The notes under the pieces are model-generated. The model searched no databases, was not told the origin of the DNA, and saw only the letters and a list, made by a program, of their open reading frames with translations. DNA of 64,000 nt. Source: Cruorifilaria tuberocauda (taxonomy: Eukaryota; Nematoda; Chromadorea; Rhabditida; Onchocercidae). The stretch is taken from positions 496,001 through 560,000 of the forward strand of contig JABVXU010000004.1 in NCBI GenBank assembly GCA_013365365.1. Direction: 5' to 3'. The stretch's first letter is position 1. Each line of letters begins with the position of its first letter. Below, one piece after another: positions 29,039 to 40,746 of the stretch. The translations under genes were made by a program, and so were the position numbers.

Positions 29039-31309
29039 TTCACGTAATAAATCTTGGATTGTCTGTTTTAATGCTTGCGACAACAAGGAGTGCGAGAAAA
29101 ATGGAGATACGTAGGAGGTTCTGATTTCTGCTTAGTTTGGTGTGATCATTTACCGAGATAACTGTTAAGTATTTACACCTTAAGACGAGGAACGCGTGCC
29201 TGTCAGACAACTCGAAATGCTTCTAATCAGGCGATATTATCAGTTCACCCTTTTCCAGCATCATTTCCCTCACTTGACAATTGTCATGAATTATGTTGTC
29301 TTTTGAGGATGTTGGAATTTTGAATTTGTGTCTAAGTTCATTGCGAATGAGTATCCAAAAAGGAATAACTTATCATTGACTATTAATAACTTTATTAGCT
29401 GCAATAAGTGAAGGTTTTTGGATTTAGTAAATGAAACAGGAAATACGTTACTAATCTTTCCATCCGTTCTCCGTCCTAATTTAAAATATTATCATTCAAC
29501 AAGATTGATTAGCTGGTTAGCTATCTTCTGCACATTCAATTTTTAAGCATAAAACAATGTTCAAAGTTATATCTTCGTCTATTGATGTGACTTGTGCACG
29601 GCTTAAACTTCAAAAGCAATGGTTGAGTCAATCACTGAAATAATTCCATTTTAATTTTGACATATATATACAGGCGTTCTATTCCAATCAATTACTTCAA
29701 CAAAGTCCGTTATTTTCCAAGTTTTCATCATTTTATTTTAGCTAACTAATCGTTTGTAATCTTTCGTAAAATGAGTATTGCAAATTTTTCTTGTACATAT
29801 GGTGGAAGAATTCAATGTTCTATCTGTTGGATGAGTAATTAAAATAAGCGGTGTTTTCAGTATGAGTATATTAGGAGAAACTGACTTTTTAGAAAGTGTT
29901 ACTTTGTAGTAAGGATTATATTAAAATAGTAATCAGATACATTCTAACTTTAAGGTTTAGTGGCTATTACTTCATTGGCTATCCGAGAAAAGTAAGAGGA
30001 GAGAGAGTTTCCCTCGTGGAATAATGAAAGTAGTGGTGTTTATTTAGTGTCACTATTTGCATATGTTAATATGTATTGCTATTACGTAGTAGATCCTTAC
30101 CATATTGCTTTATAAGGGCGTGGGAAAAGGCGGCATTGTGATAATAATATAATACTAAAGATAAGTAGATTGAGTGATTTGGTGGATTTCATCAATCTTT
30201 TTGAAATGTAAACTATGTAGAGTTACTCAATGATCAGTGAAGTTTATCACTATATGATACGGGGAGATTCTCAATGATCAATTAATTTTGCAGTTATTTG
30301 ATGAGAAAAGAAAATAAAAAAGATGGTTTAGGAAGGATGAAAGGATGAAAATCATTGAATTGAAATAGATGATAGATTTGAGGATTTTGATGAGAGTTTG
30401 AGGTTCTTGGATGATCAGCTGTACCACCCGTTGCGCCTCCTCTCAATTATTATTTCCTCTTATCCTTTAATGAATTCCTTTCTAGCCCATGCCTCTTTTC
30501 TATCTAGATTTATTACAAGTAAGAGGGAAGTAGCGCTCATTAATTGCTAAAAATATGGATTTTGATTTGTATTATCATTTTGATAGCTTACTTTCAGCAG
30601 CTAATATCTTTATATGTTTTTTGATTTTTTTACTTCATATGAGTAAATTGGTGAGAATGTATTAATGAAATTGGAATGATTCAGAGATTAGCAAAGACAA
30701 GTTACATTGCATGAAGAAATGCGACAGCTGCTCATCAGCGCTCCTGTCACATCTGATAATGATGATAGTTAAAAATTTTAAATCGTTTCTCTGGAAAACG
30801 ACGAGGGATACAGCGGCAAAATTTTCATCCGCCACTTCCTTCATTAATATATTTTTTAGTAGCATAATAAATTAGTTCCAGGCACTAAGCCACCAACTGT
30901 TGACAAAATTCGCCTAATCTGTGAAATTTGAATTCTACAAATTTGAAATTTATCATTTCAATCTAATTGTACAATTGCCGAAATTACTCAGAATTTGTTG
31001 CTTAAGTAAAAGATCGAATACTTTCCTCCATTCTTTATCTTCGCTTTCAATATCTGTAGCGTTAACAGAGGGGCATTGTGCCTACCACGAGATACTCCGA
31101 TAATATAGCTTAACAGTTCTCACGCTTTCCATTCTACTTCTGTTTCTCTGTAAAAAGAGTTTCAGAATCTCATAACTTTCACTCTGACGTTCAATTGCCG
31201 AGGATATCGCATGATGGAATCAAATGATCGGTGAAGACCTCTCCGTTTGTCCAGTGTATTCATAAAATTCTCGAAAATGTAAGGAGATACGATAATGTGG
31301 AATATGCAT

Positions 31310-31510
31310 TTAGTGGCACCAACTATTGGCCCGTGGAACGGGGCGTGGTGCTCTTACGGTGTGAAAATTGAGGTGAAGAGAAGAATTGCTCCACCTCCGG
31401 TGATTATTTACCACTAGCGTTACCGGTGATTCCTCCCGGACGTGATGTGTATCTCCGATCGTGGTGCTCAATCGAGTATTTATTCCTCGAAAATTATCAA
31501 CCAAAGTTAC
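31310..31510. other. Raised-GC island upstream of the Sox gene
   Basis: About 200 bases with much higher GC than the surroundings. The minus strand is open for 64 codons but has no ATG, and the plus strand has stops, so an ordinary exon is not supported. Its position about 6 kb before the Sox start makes a regulatory element the simplest guess. Confidence 0.3.
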
Positions 31511-32819
31511 TCTCTAAGACTGAACGATACGGTAATGGAATGTTCTATTGAAATGTCTTCCTTTATTTTCTGATTTTCACTGAACTGTAGTGTCATGATT
31601 TCTCGGGAGTCATTGATTGATTGAAATAGAATCTTTTTTAACTCTGTGCTTAACATCGTTATCTGTTGATTTGATTTGATTAAATAAATAGTATCTATCC
31701 GGTCCGGATGTTATATTCATTCCTGTTAGGAGGAAAGTATATCCGTCTCTTCATCTATCATTTTCCCAATCATATTCTTATCCCATACCATATCGCTTCA
31801 TCTTCAGCCCGATGCTTAATTTAATGAATTACTTCCTCCTCATAGCATATAAAACCTTAACAGTTTAACTACCATCATCCATATTGCTGCTCTTTTTTCT
31901 CTCTCAAAAGGCGGGATTTTCGAGGGGCGAAATTTTTTTTAAGTAGTATAGATCATTTTGTTTTGAATGGAATACTTTTTATGAAGTGTTATTGTGAGTA
32001 GTTATTGGAGACTGTTATCGAGGCATTTCGGTGAAGTATTAGACTTACAGATGATTTGGCCAAAATAAAGTCTATCGAGCCTTGTGTAGCAAAAATCTAT
32101 TTTATTGCGATGGATTCTGAAAGCACAAAGCACAATAATTTACAAATTTTATAGCTTACAGGAAAAGTGGGAGATCAATTATCAATTTCTATAAAAGTGT
32201 AATTGAATGAATAGACTGATGCGGAAATTCTTTAAGGGTTTATTTTCCCTTATACACTTTGTTTTCTTTGAGCTTCATCACTGGAATGCTTGGTAAGTAA
32301 AGTTATTCAAACCTGGAGATTTGTCTGCATAATCTTCCAAAAAATCACTTGTTTAATTTATTTCATTCTATCATTTAAAATTTGGTTCGATGCTAATTAC
32401 ACTAAAAAACATTTAGTCTGATTATTTGATTTTTTTTCTATAAATAAGACCATTTGATGGATCATCGTTTGATAGTTAATAAGTATTTTGAGATATAACA
32501 GCATTGGTTTTATTTTATTTTGACTAATACTATAGAGAGAATTGGCCGTGAAATATTTTTAAGACATTTGAATACATGGATATATCAAGTAATAGTTTCA
32601 AGGTAATCTTTCAGTATCAATTGTTAAGATATTTTGAACATTCGTAATAGTGATTATGTGGTTGTAATTAACTGGACATGTTAATATGAATAAATTATCT
32701 CTGATAGCTAGCTCAATTGTTTATTGTAGAGATTTTGATATTGAGATATTATTTTAGATGACATATTAAGATGGTTCATTTTTCTGGTGGAAATGTTGTA
32801 GAGTGGGGTGAGAGGTTAG
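31511..32819. other. AT-rich spacer
   Basis: No gene, RNA or repeat that I can support. Confidence 0.5.
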
Positions 32820-33080
32820 TGGCCATTATTGCGCTGTGGGACGCTGTTTGGTGGACAAGGTACCCCCTGTTGCGCTCCAACCGATCACGTCTTCCCATCC
32901 CGAAAGTATGTAATTGCTACTGACATCTCTCATCACACTTTATTAAACCGAAATTTCCTGGTGCTGACAGTGTTTGAGATGGGAAGAATGAAGACGGAGG
33001 AGATTGCAACGATGATGGCGGGAATTCGGGAAGTTTCACTGACCTGATCATGATGTCATTCCGGTGGTCGTTCGTACCTT
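32820..33080. other. Second raised-GC island upstream of the Sox gene
   Basis: A patch of higher GC with two denser cores (about 32,830-32,900 and 32,985-33,080). No splice-bounded open frame fits it. It shares a degenerate 18-base motif (GTACC..CC.GTTGCGC) with 30,421-30,438. Confidence 0.3.
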
Positions 33081-36000
33081 TCGAATCTTTCATCTTCAAT
33101 TCGCCCATTATTAATTATAACATGAAGTTTTTTTACTTGGTAAAATAAACTCTCTAATAAAGAATTTTGAATAAAAAGAAAGACATCCTTTTTTTGAAAT
33201 GCTATAAGGAGTGTGCTGTAAATACTCATTTATGCTTGCAATTTATAAATATCTTCGAATGGGTCTGGTACTCGGCGAAGTCTTTAATTTCTCAATGTTT
33301 GAAAGATATTGGTGAAAAAAATATAGTGGATTTGGCGCAGATGTCTCTTTTACCTCTCTAATTTTCTTACTGCTAAAATCTGAATGCTCTCTGTAATGTA
33401 ATGCGCAATGGCTACTTATTACACTGGAAAAGAAAACTTGTTTGCTACTAAAGCAATGTTAAAAAGACTGAGAAATGTTGCATTTCTTATTCCAGTGATA
33501 TAATTATAGTGATAATTTTAAAAGTAGCAGTAATGATAGTGACAGTGATAATGACAGTAGCAGTCATAAAGATATTGTAACGCACAGTGTTGCACGGTGA
33601 GGTAATGATAATGATAACCATTACATTGCAGGAATGATAATAATGCAATGATTTAGTCTACGTGAGACAATAAGGAAAGAAATTATTTGTTGCCTTAACT
33701 CTTTTCGCCGTATTTTTCATATGTGCGAAAGGAAAGAAAGAACGGTTATTTTATGGCAGCCAGTAACATCATCATAATTCACTCTTTCCCGCTTGTCCTT
33801 TTGTTTTTTCTTTTTTTGCTGATCTTCTTAACACATTTGAAGCTTCTTATGGATCAACAGATATTGCTACATCTCAGTGCATGCTGTAAATGCATGCTAA
33901 CCATTGATTTTTGAGAAATTTTTTATTTTATTAGTTAAGATGTTTTTTATTTTATTTAGATTAATTAGCATTTATTCAGTATTGTAAATGAGCGAAGTCT
34001 GGAAGAATATCTGAGAGATTGTTATTTCAGATATTAGATTTTCTTACCATTTTATGTGAGAATTTATGAAAGTACTTTCAGTATTTCTTTTACCAGCTTT
34101 TTACTCGAATAATTTATTGTAACGATTGTATCATACTGTGCATAGTTGGTAATTCTAATTAAATTCTTATGAATTGTTTATTTGACTGTTTTAAAATTGC
34201 CCCTTATCATGTTACATGTGTAGGAATGAATCACTTGAGGAAAGATGAGAACGAGAAAGTTATCAGTGATAGTAATTGGTAGCTATTCAAAACTGTTTGA
34301 TGTAAACAAGCTTACGCTATATTCTGTTCTCTGTAAAATTGAAAGTTTAGGAGCGCCATGACAAATTCGAAATAATGAATAAGAGAAGAGAGCGATGGTA
34401 AGTGCTTGTTAAGTTCACTTTCCAAATGCTACGAATTAGCTGTCCTGTTAATATAATTTCTCATTTTTTAAAAAATGATTTGTTTATTCTGATTAATGCA
34501 GCATACTTTATCATTTCTAGTATCGTATTTATAAATTTTTGAAACTTACTTATAAAGATAAATGAATAAATAAATGCTATTCTATTAGGTGTAACATGGA
34601 ATTCATGCAAATTCCCGTATATGGGGAGAGAATGGACCATAAGTAAGTAGTATTTATTGAAACAGAATCAAAGTTTCGAAATTATTAAATAGCAAATGAC
34701 CTAGAGTGATTCAGGCTTGCCGTTTTTTAATGACAAAGTTAGTTTCAAGAACTTGTTTTCGCATTATCTTATAAAGTGACCATAGGATATGAACCGGTAG
34801 GGAAGAACAATCAGGTTTGTTTAATATTGGTCGCCTTGTCGAGGATAGCTTTTAGATGTTGTTTGGTTGCGAACCACTGTTTAGGTTATCTTTTCCACGT
34901 CACGCAACTTCCTCGAAGGAAGCTGGATTTCATTTTTGCTTTTAAATTAACGCTCACTTTGCTCGGCAATTTTCTCCCCTTAGTTCGCACTGTTAATCAT
35001 TTGGGCGGAGTGGCTATGCTTAATATTCCTCTGTCATTTTACTTTGTAATACTTGTAAATGGAAATGAAATTAATGGGTAGTCTTAAACCATTTATCCTC
35101 TCTGACCTAATGAACCTTGCTGTCCTACACCAGGACATTATGGAAATGCCGGGAAATCGCAGCTCTCTCATGGATACTTTCAACACTTGATAACCTCAAT
35201 GTTTCAATATTTAGCTTAATATAATTCTAATTTTATTTCCATAACAATTGACGTAATATTTTCATTGAAGTAGCAAATTATGGACAAGCTTTACAATGAC
35301 ATAATGAAACAGTAAATTTAGTAAATTCAAATAATTTCATTTATTCTTTCCATTTTTCGGTGATATTCCAGACAAACTTTTTTGAGTAATTCATTTCATT
35401 CCAATATTATTTTCCCTCCCTCCATTAGAGGAGAAGAAGCTGCCTGAAAACGAAACGAATCTCGATTTCCACCTCTATTCCACCCGAATGTTTATATCCA
35501 GTCTCCATCACCATTAAAATCTTGTTTTCCACTAATTATCGTCCATGTTTTCTTTGCATATACTATTATATCTTTTCACTATAGTTTTGGTCATTGTCAT
35601 CTTACAATGCTATAGCATTTGTGAAATCTTGTTATTACATTACCGTTTTAATTCAGTGATTTACTATAGAATAGCAACAGGTGATCAGATCAAATCAGTT
35701 TAGACCTTATCAAATCCTTCCCACTTCTGTTTCTTTGTTAATTCTTATTTAACGCTCCTATTTCATACTACTATAGATCGCATTTGTCTAGTTATCTGTT
35801 CCGCTTATTCGTTTCTTTACCGTAAAATATTATCAGAGATTGGAGACGAAATTGAATACAAATAGAAATATTTGATGGATTTAATTGGTGATAAATATAC
35901 ATGGATGCTTCTTCTAGAAAAATGAGTTGGAACCGTTGTTCTATCAAGGTGTCATTACAAGTACATATGCTTCTGAATTGCTTTATAAATGTTTCAATTT

Positions 36001-37199
36001 CTGATATCTTATTGTGAATGAATAATTCTTTCTTCACTGATTAGGGTAACTTGTTCCATCAATAACTTGTTTTTCGAAGATTTCCTATATATTTTTTTAG
36101 ATTTTCAAGCAGAATTTTAAGGAAGAAAATATTATAGAAGAAATGGAAGAATAGAGAGCGAATACATTTTCTGTGTTGAACGCTTTATTTCATAGCAGGA
36201 AATTTTTCTAGTAATTTAAAAACAAAATCTTCAATCCAAGCTTGTTCATTAAAACAACATTTTTTAAATTAAAGTGTTCATCAATGTTTAAAAAATTGGT
36301 TTGGTAATACTTTTCCTTAATTCATTGTTTTAGTGATAAATTTAGAATTCCATGTAGAATTGATCAAGGTTTATTTCATTTTCAAATTTTTTATACAGTG
36401 CATGATGCTCCGTTACATCCTTTCCGGTCCAACTGTTTACACACTTTATGCGGTCGGCAACTTTTATCGTTCTCGAGTGCAACTGTTGTCAGAGTGCCAG
36501 CATTTTGCAAGTGTGGCATTCAAGCAGTCATTAATTCAAAATTATTTAAGAAATTTAGAGAGTATGATTCAATCCATCCTTCCTATGTTGACATAATATA
36601 TTGATAACATATCCTTTTGTCCTATCAAGCATTGGTCATTATTTGTTAGGGTTACTCAAGTAGCCACTGGTTTCAGCCATTCATCTATCGTCCAAATGTT
36701 GCATTTTTATATAAGTTTCAGAATTTGTCTCGAATTGCAATTTAATGAAAAACCTTTCTGAAGTTAATAAATCTGGAAAAGGGAGGAAATTTTTATTTCA
36801 GAGTAATGTAAATAACAATTACTGTATATTGATGGATTTGGTATTTTACATTTAAAGTATCATATCGATTGAAAAGCTTATTTTTTCAATTTAATTTTCC
36901 TGATATCGATTAAAATTAATTCTGATAAGCATCCATTTTGAAATGTGGCAGTGTCGATTTAATTTGAAATTGCGTCATGATGTTAACCTGATATTAATGC
37001 ATGGTGAATAACCACTTACGCCATGATGAAACGATTTTATACTTCGATAAATAACAGGAAATAATGATAAGAGAGAAATGATAATGTCAGAGGTCAGCAA
37101 CAGTCAACATTTTTGTGCTGTGCTAATTGCACGTTAACATATAATTTTAATTAATGCATAGTTTTATTACAGCTTGGCAGTCCTATTCACTCTTCTAAT
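33081..37199. other. Immediate upstream flank of the Sox gene
   Basis: No supported exon. It includes a region of GATAATGA/CAGT-like irregular repeats (33,520-33,650). A promoter or distal 5' exon of the Sox gene may lie here, but none can be picked out with confidence. Confidence 0.4.
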
Positions 37200-37209
37200 T
37201 TTCTCTAGG
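37200..37209 (+). promoter_or_regulatory. Candidate splice/trans-splice acceptor of the Sox transcript
   Basis: TTTTCTCTAG ends at 37,209, about 93 bases before the first in-frame ATG of the Sox gene. No coding sequence upstream joins to it, so it may receive a spliced leader or a non-coding 5' exon. Confidence 0.35.
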
Positions 37210-37302
37210 AGCGAATATATTCTCGCTTTGAAAGAATAAGTGGAATATTCCTCTATCATTACTAATTATTATAATAGTACTAATTGGCTTAAATCGTGCG
37301 GA

Positions 37303-40300
37303 ATGTCATCTGGTAGTCTGATTATGGACAAGCCCTCACCTGCAGTATCTTTTTTACCTATTAAAACTGAATTGGAATTGAACTCACATGAACAAACAAG
37401 TCATTTGCAGGTAAGTTTGCATTTTTTTTTTAATTTAATCTTTCAAAATTGTGTAATACTTGTCATACTTGATCCATTCCTTTAATCATGCTGTTAATCT
37501 GTGTTATTTATCTGTAATTTAATGTTAAGTGTTTCATTTTATATTTTAAATTTTATCGTTACCCAAATTGCACTATCAGTTCATCCACATTCGAATTTTA
37601 AGTATTTTAAATATTTTTTATTCGGACAAAAAATATTTAAAATACTTAAAATTCGGATAAAAAATTTTTATCTGAAAAGATTCATTCCACTTTGTGTGAT
37701 CTCTGCAACATCCATCCATTTTTTTCTGCTTTTGTTTTTCATTCACTTCTAAATTTCTGAACGACTATAATTGCTAACATTGCTTCTGCCTCTTCGCAAA
37801 GGCCTTTATTAAAAGATATTTTAAATGACTCGGAAATCAATTTCAAGTATCAGTGTTGCTATTCGATAATTGCAAGTGATCTGAATTTGAATCTTTCAAT
37901 TATCCTATAATTATTCATTGGAATCATTTGTGATTAATAGTAGTAAAGTTTTAGGAATGGATTGGGATTTGAAACTAACTTGAAAATTTTTTGGATTTGA
38001 TTATTTCAGAATTTATCACCAATGGAATTAGTCAAATTGGGACAACATTTTCAGCTGGACATAAATCATCAACAAATTCAGCAACATTATTCGACTGTCC
38101 CAACATCCACGTCGAACGGTTGGGATCCTACCGAACATTTTGGCTCATTGAAGGTTTGCTCTTATGAGGTATACACTTCTTCAACCAAAAATATCCTCGT
38201 TCTTCTTTCTTCCCTGATTTCTCAAATTTGACTTAATTTTTTTGAACTGTGAAAATTATTAAAGTATTGAAATTTTTTCCGTCAAAATGAAGAATTAAGA
38301 CATTTTTTATTTCGCTTTCAAGTTGAATATGAATTATTGGATGTATGTTGTTGAATTTATATTGATTGCTGAGATAGTTTACTTTTTTGCATTAATGTCT
38401 ATTATTAATTGTTATTAATTAATTTTAAATATATAGGTTGCTAAAAACAGTTCAACACCGTATACAGATGCAACAAATTGTAAAAAATCGAGCAATCATA
38501 TTAAGCGTCCAATGAATGCTTTTATGGTTTGGTCACAAATGGAGCGTAGGAAAATTTGCGAAACTTCACCGGATATGCATAATGCGGAAATTAGCAAAAG
38601 GGTTTGACCTTTAGTTCAATTCTTTTTTCGATTTTCCAAAGATCGCTGTGTGGGTTTTTTCCTGAGGACAGTTTGAAAAGTGCTGAATTTAAAGGTTTGA
38701 AAACTTTTAATTAAAATAATGTTATGATAATGAAAACTTTTTGATGCTAATATTCTCCTAATATCAGCAGTAGTTCGATCATTTTTCAAGTTTAGCTTGG
38801 CTTGCAATGGCGTCAGTTATCGGATAGTGAGAAAGCACCATATATTGCGGAAGCTGAACGATTACGTGTGATGCATATGAAAGAATATCCGGATTACAAA
38901 TATAAGCCGCGAAAGAAGCCAAAAAAGGGTGCAGATGGACAGATCGTTGTATCTGCAAGTAATTCCTGTCAGGTATCCGGTCAGGCAGTACGACAAAGTG
39001 GCATTACTTCATCCGCTACTGGTGTTGGTCGACCGAAAACACATAAACGGTAGTTTTGGTTTTGGAATTGTTTTTCGCGAACAATAATCAAATATAAAAA
39101 GTGAATTGAAAAGATTTATTTCATTTAGAAATTCAAGCATGACCCTTCTTTATATTTTGTTCAGTTTCATCAACTATGAAAATCTATACTGTATTGTTCC
39201 TGCATATTATAGCGTACTTGGTTTGTCAGTGAGTAGTCAAAATGAAGCTCATCATCATCTACCATTTTCTGGTAAGTCGATGAAGATCGATCATGATGGT
39301 ATTCGTTATTTAAATTCGACTACAAACGATTTGAAGGCATCGTCACTTGCAAGTGTTGCCGTAAAACAGGTATGTTTATTTTGTTCAAAAATTTAAAATC
39401 GGAAATATTAACGCATTTATTTTGTTGCAATTTGACTTAAGAAGTATCTTCATTAACAAAAGAAGTCATTTTCATCAATAGTCCAGTACTTTATTTTGAG
39501 TATACACTTAGTCATCTTTTTGAGAAAATGCATCATTTAGTTTAATTTGTAGGCCAAGAGAGTCAGGATATTTTAAATAAATAGCCCACGACTTTTGTGG
39601 AAAATACGATCAAAGATTAAAATAGCTAAATACTTGTACACTTTTGTAGGAAGGATTATTTCAACAGCCGTTTCCATCACCAAACAATTTTGTTAGTACA
39701 CCAATGACACCAGAAAGTGGCTTTTACGATGACTTTTATGCATCAGCTCAACATTCCGTCACTTCAGTGTATTCCTGTTCAACGACTACCGTACCATCAC
39801 AACATCTATTAATTCCTTGTACAAAAATGGTTAACATTTCCTGCAGTTTATTTAGAAATTGCATGTTTCAGTTGCACTGCAAGAAATATTTTCGACCAAG
39901 TATTGGAAGGAGATGTGAAGTATTGATTAATTATGAAGATTCCGGAATGTTGCAGAATCATATGGGTGATGTGAGTACTTCATATAGCACAAGCAGCGGC
40001 AGCGCTTCCATGATACATCACCAGCCCATCTCCGCTTACTACCAGCAACAGTCGACTGGACAATCGCCAATCGCCATTCCGAACAGTAATGCAATAATCG
40101 CTGACCAGGTATATATCCCTTTAATCTCCTATTAATTACGTTTCTCTGTCGTTCACTTTAATGAAACCAATGATGTGAATTACTGATTAATTGATTTTTC
40201 TTGAGTTAGTTATGGGAACATAAATTCGATGGTGCAGTTTTAATCAGTGCGCATATATTTTCATCGATGTCAAAAATTTCCAAAATAATGTTAATTTGAT

Positions 40301-40746
40301 TTTAGGATGAATTGCGCTCGATGTCAAGCGGGTCCAGTAGTGGATACGGAAGCGCAGGAACAGCCGTTGATACCGAAACAGTTACAAGTTCAGTTCCTCT
40401 TATTACTCATGTAATTAATGTACGTTCGCCGGTTTGCTCCATGTCATACTATCCATCAAATAGAGCCAGTACTAGCTCTGATCCATTTCTTTCAAACAGT
40501 TCAACCAGGCAACAGTCTGCGCCACCACTACCACCACCGCCGCCACAGTCAGATGATCCAAATCAATCCCAACCTGATGCGGAACTTCTGCCATCGATCA
40601 GTGACTTTCAGTTTCCAGCCGCGATGAACGGTATGTGGGGGGGAGCCCCGATTAATGCAGATTTGTGGAACACGACATCAGCGCATGCAAATCATCAACT
40701 TCTGCAAACACCGACAAATTATGATACGTACTGCAATCGTATGTAA
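37303..40746 (+). CDS. sem-2: SoxC-family HMG-box transcription factor (sem-2-like), seven exons
   Basis: Exons are 37303-37410, 38010-38153, 38437-38601, 38796-39049, 39213-39369, 39650-40108 and 40306-40746. All phases close, giving 575 residues. The HMG box, about residues 105-180, is split by intron 3 after [35 protein letters not shown], then EAERLR..HM and [12 protein letters not shown]. The RPMNAFMVW signature marks a Sox protein, and [10 protein letters not shown] with [10 protein letters not shown] fits group C (SOX4/11, C. elegans sem-2). Such proteins bind ATTGTT-like DNA in the nucleus and control cell fate. The tail is rich in Ser, Thr, Gln and Pro (poly-Pro about 502-509), as in activation domains. 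The start is the first in-frame ATG after an acceptor, so an upstream exon is possible. Residues 337-378 may be an in-frame intron. A poly(A) signal AATAAA lies near 41,163. The family call is firm; group C and the symbol are inferred. Confidence 0.9.
37592..37655. repeat. Perfect 28-bp inverted repeat in Sox intron 1
   Basis: The arm 37,592-37,619 (starts CGAATTTTAAG) is exactly reverse complementary to 37,628-37,655, around the 8-base loop ATTCGGAC. In the Sox pre-mRNA it would fold into a long AU-rich hairpin. It is bounded by ATTCG-like short repeats. It could be a foldback element or a processed RNA hairpin. Confidence 0.85.

Larger units (their letters stand above)
14601..31309. other. 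Long gene-poor stretch with microsatellites
   Basis: Nearly 17 kb in which I can support no gene. It contains the simple repeats listed separately (CA, TA, GAATA, GA tracts), a 10-bp-stem inverted repeat (22,063-22,086) and pyrimidine-rich runs such as 24,663-24,700. The longer open frames (19,981-20,319 and 21,462-21,821) lack protein-like composition or ATG starts. The second is largely a translated pyrimidine tract. Confidence 0.5.

Noticed and set aside
34776..35081. 101-codon hydrophobic open frame
   Set aside because: Starts at GTG, matches no family, and has no flanking exon structure.
36333..36604. Overlapping open frames just before the Sox gene
   Set aside because: Two different frames are open over the same bases, neither recognised, and neither joins the Sox frame by splice phase.
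39830..39871. 42-base mini-intron in Sox exon 6
   Set aside because: Ends in TTTCAG but leaves part of the odd Cys-rich segment in the protein. The longer 126-base candidate explains the compositional change better.
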